From NCBI RefSeq assembly GCF_900116555.1, contig NZ_FPAT01000013.1:85473-149472 (forward strand): 64,000 bases of DNA, written 5' to 3'. The translations under genes were made by a program, and so were the position numbers. This document shows positions 51,431-60,242 of this stretch, one piece after another. Numbering within the stretch: position 1 is the stretch's first letter; every line of letters begins with the position of its first letter. This DNA is from Actinopolyspora lacussalsi subsp. righensis. Its GTDB lineage: Bacteria > Actinomycetota > Actinomycetes > Mycobacteriales > Pseudonocardiaceae. The notes below the pieces were generated by a model that saw only the letters and a program-made list of their open reading frames with translations, did no database searches and was not told the origin of the DNA.

Positions 51431-51597
51431 TTCTCGTATCTCACGTTCCGTGCACGGCGAGGCGGGCGAACGAAAACGCCCGACCGGAGCGTTCCGGCCG
51501 AGCGTCAGGAACAATTCACGAGCATCGGAAATCGGCGATCGTGTTTGGCGCTCCTCGAATTCGTCGTTTCGCGGAGCGCGTTCGTCGTTCGCCGCTG

Positions 51598-51708
51598 TCA
51601 GGCGAAACGGTCGCTCTTGAGGGCGTCGAGGAATGCCGAGCACTGTGTACCGGTGACGGTGAAGTACCCGGCGACACGGCGAACGAATCGCGTGCGCGGC
51701 CACGTCAT
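51598..51708 (-). CDS. 36-residue ORF resembling a DUF397 C-terminus
   Basis: ATG at 51708 overlaps the DUF1048 stop (ATGA), suggesting coupling. The peptide ends FTVTGTQCSAFLDALKSDRF, like the W-x-AFL-x-x-(V/L)K ending of DUF397, but the N-terminal half of that domain is absent. Either a decayed DUF397 gene or a genuine micro-protein. Confidence 0.4.
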   Translation of the reverse strand: MTWPRTRFVRRVAGYFTVTGTQCSAFLDALKSDRFA

Positions 51709-52067
51709 CGGCCGGTTCGCTCTGCCTCGATCGCCCGCTCGATGCCACGGAGCAGCCGCTGCCGCTCCTTGTCGGGGGCGTAGCCGCCCTTCGTGTAGTT
51801 GCGGGCGAACTCCTCGACGAACTCCGTCGGCTCGTAACCGACCAGCTCGCGGATCGGCGTTCCGTCCGACGCGGCCCGCTCGAACAGCTCGGCGAGATCC
51901 TCGAACTCCGAGATCGCGCTCTCGTTGTCGGCGGGAACGAAATGCATCAGGTACCGCTCGATCGCCTCGACCGCCGTGCGGTAGTCCTCGGGAAGTCGCC
52001 TGATGCGCGCCTTGTACTGCCGGTAGCGCCGCTTGTCGCCGATCAACTTCGAGACAATCATGATCAT
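51705..52067 (-). CDS. DUF1048 protein
   Basis: 120 residues, start at 52067 overlapping the PadR stop (ATGA). Helical DUF1048 pattern: KLIGDKRRYRQYKARIRRLP, DYRTAVEAIERYLMHF, DLAELFERAASDGTPIRELV, FVEEFARNY. The family is nearly always encoded after a PadR regulator, as here, and is thought to modulate it; molecular role not known. Confidence 0.9.
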   Translation of the reverse strand: MIMIVSKLIGDKRRYRQYKARIRRLPEDYRTAVEAIERYLMHFVPADNESAISEFEDLAELFERAASDGTPIRELVGYEPTEFVEEFARNYTKGGYAPDKERQRLLRGIERAIEAERTGR

Positions 52068-52393
52068 CTGCCCCCTTCGCGGAGCTGTTCGAGGCGTTCG
52101 GAGAGGAATCGCCAGGCCGTCCAGAATTCTTCGAGGTGTTCCCTGCCCTGGTCGTTGAGGGAATACACCTTGCGCGGCGGACCTTTTTCCGAGGGAACCT
52201 TCGTCACGTCGACGAGGCCGCGCTTCTCGACCCTGACGAGCAGCGCGTAGACGGTGCCCTCCGCGATGTCGGAGAACCCCTGGTCCCGCAACCACGCGGT
52301 GATCTCGTAGCCGTACGCGGGTCGACCGGCCAGGATCGCGAGAACGACACCTTCCAGCGTGCCTTTGAGCATCTCCGTCGTCTGCTTGCCCAC
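52064..52393 (-). CDS. PadR-family transcriptional regulator
   Basis: 109 residues, a short PadR (subfamily 2): MLKGTLEGVVLAILAGRPAYGYEI opening, the wing IAEGTVYALLVRVEKRGLVD, SEKGPPRKVYSLNDQGREHL, ending in one dimerisation helix. Likely represses its own operon through the inverted repeat at 52421. The effector is unknown. Confidence 0.94.
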   Translation of the reverse strand: MGKQTTEMLKGTLEGVVLAILAGRPAYGYEITAWLRDQGFSDIAEGTVYALLVRVEKRGLVDVTKVPSEKGPPRKVYSLNDQGREHLEEFWTAWRFLSERLEQLREGGR

Positions 52394-52420
52394 GGCAACG
52401 CCCCTCCGTCTACTCAGTTT

Positions 52421-52435
52421 TACTGACTACCAGTA
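52421..52435. promoter_or_regulatory. Candidate PadR operator
   Basis: TACTG-ACTAC-CAGTA: 5-bp inverted repeat in an AT-rich patch 28-42 bp upstream of the padR ATG, where the promoter must lie. Confidence 0.6.
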
Positions 52436-52500
52436 GATAGTAACACTGAATAGTGAAGTGGCAAGCCCCGCGACGAGGGAGAACCCGGGCCGGACACGAA

Positions 52501-52534
52501 TCGAGTCCCCTCCCGGGAACGGGAGGGGACTCGA
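52501..52534 (-). terminator. Perfect 15-bp hairpin terminator after mscS
   Basis: TCGAGTCCCCTCCCG, loop GGAA, CGGGAGGGGACTCGA, 70 bp after the mscS stop and before the padR promoter. Confidence 0.85.
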
Positions 52535-52601
52535 TGAGTCCGGGATCGGACTTCGCGGTGAGCGGGTCGGTGCTCTTCGGCGCGACAGCGCTACCGGAGA
52601 A

Positions 52602-53585
52602 TCAGCCCTGCTTGACCGCACCCATTCCGTTGCTGGGCAGCACCGGGTAGGCCACCCGCACCCCGGCCTGGTCGAAGCTGTGCTTGAGCCGGGCACGCAG
52701 CGCGCGGCCGAGCGCCCACTGCTCGCCGGGCTTGACCTTGACGATGATCCGCACGGTCACCGAACCGTTGCCGATGCCGATGACCCCGCTGAGGTCGGGC
52801 TTCTCCAGGATCTTGGAGCGGAAGTCGCTGTTGGCGGCGAAGTCCTCGATGGTCGACTCGATCACGCGCTCGGCGTGGGCGATGTCGACGCTGTAGTCCA
52901 GCGGGAGCTCGATGACCGCGTTGGCCCAGTCCTGGTTCATGTTGCAGACCCGCATGATCTCGCCGTTGCGCACGTACCACAGCCCGCCGTTGAGGTCCCG
53001 GATCTTGGTGATGCGCAGCGTCACGGCCTCGACGGTGCCGACGGCGTCGCCCGCGTCGATCACGTCACCCACGCCGTACTGGTCCTCGACCATCATGAAC
53101 ACGCCGGACAGGAAGTCCTTCACCAGGCTCTGCGCGCCGAAACCGATGGCGAGCCCGAGCACGCCCGCGCTGGCCAGGATCGGCGCGAGGTTGATGCCGA
53201 ACTCGCCGAGGATCATCACGAAGGCCACGCCGAACACGATCGTCGTGGCCACGCTGCGCAGCACCGAACCGATGGTCTGGGCGCGCTGCTGCTGCCGTTC
53301 GCCCGCGTTGTCGGTCTCGGCGCCGTTGCGCCCGACGAGATTCCCCGCCCTGGCGGTGGCCTGGTTGATCCGCTGGTGCGAGCTCACCATCCGCCGCACG
53401 CCCTGGGTGATCACCCGCCCCAGCACGGCACGCAGCACCACCGCCACGAGCAGGATGATGACGACGTTGACGAATCCGGAGAACAGCGCCCCGGAATTGT
53501 CGTTGAACCAGTTCACCACCGGATCGGTCACGCTCGCCGCGGGCGCGGCGGCGAAACGCGTCGTGGCATTCGCGGCGATCAGCAA
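52602..53585 (-). CDS. Small-conductance mechanosensitive channel (MscS family)
   Basis: 327 residues starting with TTG at 53585 (AAAGG upstream). One TM helix at about 35-55, a second near 110-130, and the pore helix TM3 LASAGVLGLAIGFGAQSLVK then DFLSGVFMMVEDQYGVGDVI (the MscS family signature). The beta domain and a short C-terminal alpha/beta domain follow (VRIIVKVKPGEQW). An osmotic safety valve in the cytoplasmic membrane. Confidence 0.94.
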   Translation of the reverse strand: MLIAANATTRFAAAPAASVTDPVVNWFNDNSGALFSGFVNVVIILLVAVVLRAVLGRVITQGVRRMVSSHQRINQATARAGNLVGRNGAETDNAGERQQQRAQTIGSVLRSVATTIVFGVAFVMILGEFGINLAPILASAGVLGLAIGFGAQSLVKDFLSGVFMMVEDQYGVGDVIDAGDAVGTVEAVTLRITKIRDLNGGLWYVRNGEIMRVCNMNQDWANAVIELPLDYSVDIAHAERVIESTIEDFAANSDFRSKILEKPDLSGVIGIGNGSVTVRIIVKVKPGEQWALGRALRARLKHSFDQAGVRVAYPVLPSNGMGAVKQG

Positions 53586-53810
53586 CGAAACGACCTTTCT
53601 CGCGTGTGAGACAGCTGTTACGGCTCGCGCGACTCACCCGAACAGCGGAGCGCAGCACCTGAACAGAGGAGCGCATCCTGAGCCGTTTTCACGATCGAGC
53701 GGCGTTCATCCTGCCAAGGACATCACGAAATGGCAAAAAACCGGTATCGCCGCACCGGAAAACCGGATTCACCACGCGAAAAGTGAACATCGACCGAGGT
53801 CGGGCGTGCT

Positions 53811-54194
53811 TCAGAGCCGCGCGAACAACGCGACGGTGCCCAGCCCGAGCCCCGCTGCCGCCACACCACCGAGAACCGTCCCCAGCACGTACCGGGCGGC
53901 GTGCGAACGCGCGCCGGAGGTGTAGAGCCGGACGGTGTCCTGCCCGAACGTGCTGAACGTGGTCAACGCGCCGCACAGCCCCACCACCAGCAGGGTGCGC
54001 AGGCCGGGGGAACCGAAACCGTCGAACACGGCAGCACCGCCCGCCAACAGCGCGATCAGGAACGAGCCCACCACGTTGACCGTGAACGTGCCCCAGGGAA
54101 AAACGGAACCGGGGCCGCGCCGCACGCCCAGGTCGATCCCGTAGCGCAGCACCGCGCCCGCCGCGCCGCCGAGCGCCACCAGCAGTAGGGTCAT
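53811..54194 (-). CDS. crcB: Fluoride channel subunit CrcB/Fluc, second gene
   Basis: 127 residues, four TM helices: GGAAGAVLRYGIDL at the start, GTFTVNVVGSFLIALLAGG (conserved Asn of the Fluc pore), GLCGALTTFSTFGQDTV (the GxxGxxTTFSTF sodium/fluoride motif). Begins in a TGATG overlap with the upstream crcB. In Gram-positive bacteria two different crcB genes form a dual-topology-derived heterodimer that exports fluoride passively. Confidence 0.95.
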   Translation of the reverse strand: MTLLLVALGGAAGAVLRYGIDLGVRRGPGSVFPWGTFTVNVVGSFLIALLAGGAAVFDGFGSPGLRTLLVVGLCGALTTFSTFGQDTVRLYTSGARSHAARYVLGTVLGGVAAAGLGLGTVALFARL

Positions 54195-54667
54195 CACGAC
54201 TCCGTTCCAGGGGCGGTGTCGGGGACGTTGTCGGGGGCGGCACCGGGACCGCGTCGCCGCGCACGCGCGACGACCGTCCTGGCCAGCATCGCGCCGCAGA
54301 TCACCGCGGGCAGCGCCAGCAGCACCGTCAGCAGCAGGTACAGCGCGGCGTGGAGCGGCTGTCCGGTGACCAGCAGGCCGCCCGCATCGGCCAGGTAGCT
54401 GGAGAAGGTGGTGAAACCACCCAGCACCCCGACTCCGAAGAACGGCCGCAGCAGGTGGTGTGGCTCGCCCGCTTCGAGGAACACGGTGAAGGCACCGATG
54501 ACCAGACATCCCAGCACGTTGACGGTCAGGGTGGGCCAGACGGCACCGCCGTCGGCGTGCGGCAGTGCGAGCGAGACGCCGTAGCGCAGCGACGATCCCA
54601 GCGCTCCGCCGAGTGCGACGGCGGCGAGCACCCGCGACCGGTGCGAGATCAGGACGTTGGGCAACAC
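54194..54667 (-). CDS. crcB: Fluoride channel subunit CrcB/Fluc, first gene
   Basis: 157 residues from GTG at 54667 (TTG at 54664 equally possible). Motifs: GGALGSSLRYGVSLAL, PTLTVNVLGCLVIGAFTVF, GVLGGFTTFSSYLADA. A polar C-terminal tail follows the fourth helix. The ribosome site GGGAG at 54671-54675 lies inside a hairpin arm of the upstream fluoride riboswitch. Pairs with the next gene. Confidence 0.94.
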   Translation of the reverse strand: MLPNVLISHRSRVLAAVALGGALGSSLRYGVSLALPHADGGAVWPTLTVNVLGCLVIGAFTVFLEAGEPHHLLRPFFGVGVLGGFTTFSSYLADAGGLLVTGQPLHAALYLLLTVLLALPAVICGAMLARTVVARARRRGPGAAPDNVPDTAPGTES

Positions 54668-54672
54668 GGACT

Positions 54673-54755
54673 CCCTACCCGGAGGTTCTCGAACGGGTAG
54701 GGACCGTCGGCGAAGCGAACCCCGCGGTTGGTTCCGGCGGGCCCCACCGCCGGGA
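54673..54755 (-). promoter_or_regulatory. Fluoride (crcB-type) riboswitch, likely translational
   Basis: On the minus strand the aptamer begins GGCGGTGGGGCCCGCC (54751-54736), followed by GGAACC, and closes with GCCGACGGTCCCTACC. These match the crcB-motif ends GGxGATGGxGxxCGCC and GCTGATGGCTCCTAC in order and spacing. The aptamer's 3' segment CCCTACCCG (54694-54702) is the exact complement of CGGGTAGGG (54673-54681), which contains the crcB ribosome site, so ligand binding can decide whether the ribosome site is paired. Confidence 0.8.
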
Positions 54756-54866
54756 TCCGCTCGCGCGGACCACGGCCAGTGTAGCGATCCGGGGCGCCAG
54801 AACACCTCGGAAAGCGACGTGACACACAGCGGGACCGACGAACAACGGGACAGCCGGACTGACTCA

Positions 54867-54895
54867 CGGGTACTTGCTCACGGGTACTTGCTCAC
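54867..54895. repeat. Tandem 14-bp repeat
   Basis: CACGGGTACTTGCT occurs twice in a row, followed by a partial third copy, just after the CPBP protease gene's stop. No known function. Confidence 0.7.
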
Positions 54896-54907
54896 GGGGA
54901 TGCTCGC

Positions 54908-55867
54908 TCAGGCCGGCGTGGGCTCGGCCGCGAAGCCCGAACGACGGCGGCGGTAGGCCAGCACGGCGATCACCAGCAGGCAGAGCAGCACGGCGGTGGT
55001 GGGCAACCCGCCCTCGATGCCGAAGGCACCGCCGTTGAGCAACGCGCTGCCGCCCTCGGCGGGGCGCGTGTCGGCGAGCGTGGCCGTGAGGTTCATGCCG
55101 GACACCTCGACGCCGTAGACGTTTCCCTGGCACCAGTTCCACACCGTGTGGAAGGCGCACACACCCCACAAGCCGCCCTCGGCCAGCGCCCAGTACGCCA
55201 GCACGAACGAGATCAGCACCAGGTTCAGCAGCGGCAGCGGACCGAAACCGGTGTTGAGGCCGTGCAGCAGGGTGAACACCACCGCCTGTGAGACCAGCGC
55301 GGCCGTGAGCCCCCACTTCCGCCAGGTGACCTGCATCAGGTAGCCGCGGGTGAGGATCTCCTCCGTGCTCGCCTGCACCACGAAGCCCAGCAGCGTCAGC
55401 GCGAGCACGCCCACGATCGCGTAGCCCGCCCCCGAGCTCTCGAACACCAGTTGGTCCGCCGCGACGTTGCCCAGCACGAGCACGCTGATCGCCAGCAGGG
55501 CCACCCCCGCGCCCAGTGACGCGGAACGAACCGGACTCCGAGAAGGCAGGAACCCGACGCTGCCGAACGGCCTGCCCTCCTTGAGCGGCAACCACAGCAC
55601 CAACCCCAGCACGGAACCGATGAATCCGCAGGTCAGGGCCACCTGAGAGGCGAGACCGAGGCGCATGCTGGTCAGGACGGACAGATCACCGGTGAACACC
55701 ACCGCCATCGCGAAGGCGATGGCGCTGACGATCTGCCCGAGCACGAAACAGCCGAGCACCACCAGGATCCCGACCACCGCGCCGGTCGGGCGGCGCGCAC
55801 GCAGTATTCCCCGGAGCAGCGGGGACGCCGGGCGGGTCGCTCCGTCTACGGCTTCTGAAGTGTCCAC
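54908..55867 (-). CDS. CPBP-family intramembrane glutamic protease (Abi/Rce1-like)
   Basis: 319 residues, about eight TM helices. CPBP motifs: ASTEEILTRGYLM (EExxxR, catalytic Glu pair near 167), VFTLLHGLN (FxxxH near 200) and CAFHTVWNWCQGN (HxxxN near 240). Membrane protease or scaffold. Bacterial members process peptides or take part in bacteriocin immunity, but the substrate here is unknown. Confidence 0.92.
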   Translation of the reverse strand: MDTSEAVDGATRPASPLLRGILRARRPTGAVVGILVVLGCFVLGQIVSAIAFAMAVVFTGDLSVLTSMRLGLASQVALTCGFIGSVLGLVLWLPLKEGRPFGSVGFLPSRSPVRSASLGAGVALLAISVLVLGNVAADQLVFESSGAGYAIVGVLALTLLGFVVQASTEEILTRGYLMQVTWRKWGLTAALVSQAVVFTLLHGLNTGFGPLPLLNLVLISFVLAYWALAEGGLWGVCAFHTVWNWCQGNVYGVEVSGMNLTATLADTRPAEGGSALLNGGAFGIEGGLPTTAVLLCLLVIAVLAYRRRRSGFAAEPTPA

Positions 55868-56115
55868 TGTGCCTCAACCTGGATCGGGAACGCGGTGACG
55901 ACATTGTCCCGTGGGGCGACGAGGGACGGAAAAGCGCGGTGCCGGTCGTGTCGGACGGCTGGTCCACCGTGACTGGAACACGCGGCAGGGCCGAGCACGA
56001 AGATCGCGCCCCTACCGCCGAGACGCCAGCCGTGCTATGACACGAGCGCCCGCTTCATCACCCTGTGGGGCAAGCGGGGCTCGTGCCGTGCTACCACGAA
56101 CACCGGGGGATTTCC

Positions 56116-56745
56116 TTGCCGAGACGCCGGAGAACCACGTTAATCACCATCGGCCTGCTCCTGTCGACGTTGGCCGCGTGCTCGGGGGGCTCCGGTTCCG
56201 GGACGGAGTCCACGCGCTCCCCGTACGAGGACCTCGATGACGCGTCCGACCTGGGCCCCCGGTGTTCCGGAGGGGTCGGGAACGGCTATTCCGAGGCGGC
56301 ACGGTACTCCGGCGAGGGCCCGCACAGGGCGGCTGTCTTCCTGGGAGCTCACGAAACCGAGGATTCGGGCGGATATCCCGTGATGCTGCCGGACCTGGAT
56401 GCCGGTGCCGTCCCGGTGGGCAGAAGCACCCCCGCCTCCAGCGTCGCGTTGTTGATCTGCGGCGAGGGCGAGCGAGGCGAGGAGAGCGTGGGCTCCTGCT
56501 CGTACATCGGTCTCAGCGGCTCCCTGCCGATGCGCTCGCAGGAGTACGTCTACACCGTCTACGAACTACGCACCGGACGTGTCGTGGACACCATCAGGGA
56601 GGATTCGCGAGCTCAGGACTGTCCGGACGACATCGGTTACGACTTCGAGGACCAGGAGGACAATCCCGACTTCGTTTACGCGCAGATGTCGGATTTCGAG
56701 GTGGCGGACGTGCTGGAGGACGTGATCACGGGCCCGGCCCGGTGA
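56116..56745 (+). CDS. Hypothetical lipoprotein
   Basis: 209 residues from TTG at 56116, chosen because GGGGGA lies 5 nt upstream and the resulting N-terminus is a clean lipoprotein signal: PRRRRTTLITIGLLLSTLAAC (lipobox LAAC). Mature part acidic with four further Cys residues (e.g. PRCSGGVGNG, LLICGEGE, GSCSYIGLSG, AQDCPDDIGY), probably two disulfides. No family recognised. Confidence 0.8.
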   Translation: MPRRRRTTLITIGLLLSTLAACSGGSGSGTESTRSPYEDLDDASDLGPRCSGGVGNGYSEAARYSGEGPHRAAVFLGAHETEDSGGYPVMLPDLDAGAVPVGRSTPASSVALLICGEGERGEESVGSCSYIGLSGSLPMRSQEYVYTVYELRTGRVVDTIREDSRAQDCPDDIGYDFEDQEDNPDFVYAQMSDFEVADVLEDVITGPAR

Positions 56746-56771
56746 CGTGGCCGAGTTCGTGCACGCTCGGA

Positions 56772-59519
56772 TCAGCACGCCTCCAGCACCCGGTCCCCGT
56801 ACTCGGCACACCAGAGGTCGATCAGCTCCTCGAACAGTCGGACTCCCCGCGCCAGCGATTCGACGACTTCGAGCAGGGCTTCCCGGTCGAGCGTGCCGGT
56901 GTCGAGCGCTTCGACGAGCCGCCGCGCGGAGTCGTCGAGCGTGCCCAGCGCCTCGCCCCAGGTCTCCGCCCGCCGACTGTCGGGTGGCTCGGGGAACTCA
57001 CCGGCCTCGGTCACGGCTTCGGCCAGCCGGACGGCGCTCCCGCGTACCTCGCGCACCTCGGCGTTCGACCTGATGTCGTCACCGAGCTCGACCGTCGCCG
57101 AGCTCACCGCTCGGAGGTGTCGCGAACCCCCACGCCGGAGCCAGACACGTCCGGGCTCGGTGCCGCTCGCCGACTCGGTGCTGTTCGATCCGTCGCGCTC
57201 CGCTTCGGCCACCGGGACCGACGATTCCTCGCCGGTATCGGGCGCGTTCGGCAGGGCCAGCACGACGACCGAAGCAGCCGCGATGACCACCGCGACGATT
57301 CGCCCCGCGCGACCGGATTTCGGTATCCCCGCACCGACCGGTGTCCGGACGAGCTTCGGGGCGCGGGCGCGGTTCCACCTCCGCAGCTCCCGGCGGACGG
57401 TGCTGCCGAGCAGATATCCCACGAGGGCCGCGACGGTTCCCTCCACCGTGACGACGCCGAGCACCGTCGCGGCGTACTCACCGCTCGTCGTTCCCGGACA
57501 CCGCGTCGCCGTGGCGTGCAGCGGCGGCACGCACGCACCGAGGCGACCGAACGCCCACATCGCGCAGCTGACAGTCAGCCCCGTGGTCGCGGCGGTGAAC
57601 AGCGCGTGCGCGAAGCCGGACCTCCGGAACAGCACGGCGGCGACGACAGCGGCCACGGCGAACTGCACGGCAACCGCTCCCGCGAACTCCCACCCGGAAA
57701 GCACCGCCCGGAACGCGTCGGTGCTCCGCTCCGACAGCGGGACGGTGCCGCGCATCGCCGCCTTGACCGCGAGATCGAAGACCAGCCACGCTGCGGCACC
57801 GAGCAGCCCGCTCAGCAGCGCGAATCGAATCCGCGTGCGGTGCGCCAGCAGCAGCGGAACCGCCCACAGCAGCACCAGGCCCGCGCACAGCGCGAGGTTC
57901 CGGGCGGCGAATCCCAGCACGACGGGATTCCACGTCGCCGAGAGCAGCGCGTGATCCAGGCCGGTCCACGCCGCCTCGGCGGCGAAACCGGTGATCGAAG
58001 CACCGAACTGACCGAACACGGACGGTGTCGGGCTCAGGCTCTCGAAGAACGCCCACAGCTCCAACCAGGACCAGCCGATCAGCGACACGGCAGTACCGAT
58101 GGCGGACCAACCGACAGCTCGGCCCCACGCGAGCCGGTTGCGATGCAGCAGGAGCGAGCACCGGTGCACCCACCGGGACAACAGCACGAGCTGGACGGCG
58201 AGCAAACCACCCGCGAGGAGGACGACGGCCCCCGGAAGCGGATCGCGAAGGGTGGACAGCGAGAGTCGTTCCCCCAGCAGCGCACCGACGACCACACCGA
58301 CACCGATTCCGGCCGGGTAACCCCGTGCCCTGCCGCCGGCCCTGGCGACCGCCGCCCCGCGCACCGCCGCGAAGCCCACGAGCAGCGCGACGAAGACTCC
58401 CCACACCGCGCTCAGCGACCGGAGAACATCGAGCGGTGCGCCAGCGGTGACGATGGGTATGGCGAACTGGACGAAGCCGAGCTGCAGCACGACCCCGGCG
58501 GCGAAGTACTCACCGACTCCGGGCCGGAACAGCGCGGTCGGCTCGGCGAGGGCGGCGACGCGGCTCGAAGGAGTCGGATGCCTGCGCAGCCAAACCGGTG
58601 GCCATCGGGTCACCGTGCCCGACAACGTGGGTAGGCACAGGCTCGGGTCCGCAGAGCCCAGCCAGGCCGAGACCCGCACGTCCGCGTGGTGCTCCCGCGT
58701 CCGCAGCAGGGCGTCGCGGAACAGGTGGACCAGCAGCACCAGACCGGCTACGCGCCAGGAGATCTCGAACGAACTCCGAAACGAACCGTCCTGCCAGGAC
58801 ACCCACAGCAGGCCGACCGCCATCGGCGCCAGAGCCGTGAGCAGGAAAGACCGCCACACCGCCAGGGCGAAGTAGGTGGTCGGCACGTCCCGGTCGCGCA
58901 CGTGCGCCAACTCGTGCAGCACCACGGCTCGGAACGACGCGGGATCGGTCCGGAACAACGTCAGCAGTCCCGCGTCGAGCCGGACGTAGCGCCTGCGCCC
59001 GTCGCCGAAGGCGAGCCCGCCCGCACGCGGGTCGAGCGGATCGATCAGGAAGACCGGAGCGCGGGGTAGTCCCGCCTCGACCACGAGACTTTCCAGGTAC
59101 GCGGCCAGCTCCGGGCTATCGGCGGAGCGCAGCTCCACCAGCCGCTGCCGCCGGATGCGCCACCACGGTTGCAGCCGGTAGAGCAGCACCGCGACCGCGA
59201 GCATCCCCAGCAGCGCCAGGGCTGTCCACAACAGACGGTCCGACACGCGCTCCGCGAGGCATCCGGCGAAGCCGTCGTAGCGCTGTTCGGCATCGGGCCG
59301 TGGCAGGGGATGCTGCCCCGGGTAGTACCCGGAACGCACCTGGCACCGTTCGAATTCGCGAAACCAGGCGGCGAGGCCGGAAGGCAGCAGCACCCAGTGG
59401 ATCGTCGCCGCTGTCCCGAACGCCAGGGCGATCAGTGAACCGAAGTGGACCGTGGTGCCGCTCGGAGCCCGCAGCCCCGCCACGGAAGGCCGCGTGCTCC
59501 GATTCGTACTCGTTATCAC
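56772..59519 (-). CDS. Large multi-TM M48-family metalloprotease
   Basis: 915 residues, 15 or more TM helices. The M48 catalytic site VVLHELAHVRDRDVP (HExxH near 203) and third ligand region LLRTREHHADVRVS (E-x-x-A-D, near 283) lie in the first third, after two TM helices as in HtpX/Ste24 proteases. The remaining two thirds are extra membrane helices and a C-terminal extracytoplasmic helical domain (from about 760), unusual for the family (HtpX is ~290). Neighbour at 59563 is probably functionally linked. Confidence 0.87.
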   Translation of the reverse strand: MITSTNRSTRPSVAGLRAPSGTTVHFGSLIALAFGTAATIHWVLLPSGLAAWFREFERCQVRSGYYPGQHPLPRPDAEQRYDGFAGCLAERVSDRLLWTALALLGMLAVAVLLYRLQPWWRIRRQRLVELRSADSPELAAYLESLVVEAGLPRAPVFLIDPLDPRAGGLAFGDGRRRYVRLDAGLLTLFRTDPASFRAVVLHELAHVRDRDVPTTYFALAVWRSFLLTALAPMAVGLLWVSWQDGSFRSSFEISWRVAGLVLLVHLFRDALLRTREHHADVRVSAWLGSADPSLCLPTLSGTVTRWPPVWLRRHPTPSSRVAALAEPTALFRPGVGEYFAAGVVLQLGFVQFAIPIVTAGAPLDVLRSLSAVWGVFVALLVGFAAVRGAAVARAGGRARGYPAGIGVGVVVGALLGERLSLSTLRDPLPGAVVLLAGGLLAVQLVLLSRWVHRCSLLLHRNRLAWGRAVGWSAIGTAVSLIGWSWLELWAFFESLSPTPSVFGQFGASITGFAAEAAWTGLDHALLSATWNPVVLGFAARNLALCAGLVLLWAVPLLLAHRTRIRFALLSGLLGAAAWLVFDLAVKAAMRGTVPLSERSTDAFRAVLSGWEFAGAVAVQFAVAAVVAAVLFRRSGFAHALFTAATTGLTVSCAMWAFGRLGACVPPLHATATRCPGTTSGEYAATVLGVVTVEGTVAALVGYLLGSTVRRELRRWNRARAPKLVRTPVGAGIPKSGRAGRIVAVVIAAASVVVLALPNAPDTGEESSVPVAEAERDGSNSTESASGTEPGRVWLRRGGSRHLRAVSSATVELGDDIRSNAEVREVRGSAVRLAEAVTEAGEFPEPPDSRRAETWGEALGTLDDSARRLVEALDTGTLDREALLEVVESLARGVRLFEELIDLWCAEYGDRVLEAC

Positions 59520-59562
59520 CGGGATCTTCCGATCGGGTTCATCCCCCGCGGCGAAGACTCCA

Positions 59563-60093
59563 TCAATCGGTCCGGTCGAGGGAGTCCACGATGGCGCCGA
59601 CGAGCAGTCGCACCCGGTCCTCGGAGAGGCCGAGTGCCCTGGCGCGGGCCTCGGCGACCTCGCGCACCCGCTCCCGCTGCTCGTCGGTCAGCGGCCCCGC
59701 CGTCACCGGTTCCGCCGTCACCGGTTCCGTAGTCGACCCTTCCGTCTCGGACCCGTCGTCGTTTTCCACTTCGGCACGTCGACGGAACCGGGCACGGATC
59801 CGGGACAGCAATCGGTCACCGCCGCGCACCACGGCGTCCCCGGACCTGTCGACCAGCTGGTCGTAGACCGCGGCGGCCACCGCCAGAGCAGCAGGTGACA
59901 ACAGCGCCACCACGGTGTCGATCCCGGAGCCCAGGGCTTCGTCGCCGCGCCGCCGAATCGCCGTCGCCCGCTCCGGATCGCGCAGGAACTCCTCGCTCGC
60001 GGCCGCGAAGAAGGGCAGTTCCTCGGGCGCCAACGACTCGACGACGCGACGCGCCGTGGTCACCGTGAACTCCCGCCGCTCGTCTTCGCCCAC
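59563..60093 (-). CDS. Hypothetical protein next to the M48 protease
   Basis: 176 residues. Mostly helical; N-terminal half ARRVVESLAPEELPFFAAAS then EEFLRDPERATAI, a hydrophobic stretch TVVALLSPAALAVAAAVYDQ near 60-78, a short direct repeat EPVTAEPVTAGP, and a helical C-terminus. No recognised family. Same strand, 43 bp before the protease gene, so likely co-transcribed. Confidence 0.75.
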   Translation of the reverse strand: MGEDERREFTVTTARRVVESLAPEELPFFAAASEEFLRDPERATAIRRRGDEALGSGIDTVVALLSPAALAVAAAVYDQLVDRSGDAVVRGGDRLLSRIRARFRRRAEVENDDGSETEGSTTEPVTAEPVTAGPLTDEQRERVREVAEARARALGLSEDRVRLLVGAIVDSLDRTD

Positions 60094-60242
60094 CAGTCAG
60101 CCCCCAGCAACGATCAGCCCGAGAACCGATTCTCATCGACGACGACTCGCACTGTCACTCGGCCGTCCGGATTACGTGTGCGGTGGAGAGCAGCGCGATC
60201 GGCGGAAGAACCGCTGGTGACACCAGCGGCTCGGAGAACGAC

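Larger units (their letters stand above)
50773..51597. other. Long non-coding region with strong inverted repeats
   Basis: About 825 bp without a credible gene on either strand. It holds a long imperfect hairpin (50919-50976), a 24-bp palindrome (51407-51430) next to an AT-rich TTGAATATAAC patch, and a sequence TACACT at about 51355 that could be a -10 box. Candidate for an unannotated RNA. Confidence 0.5.
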
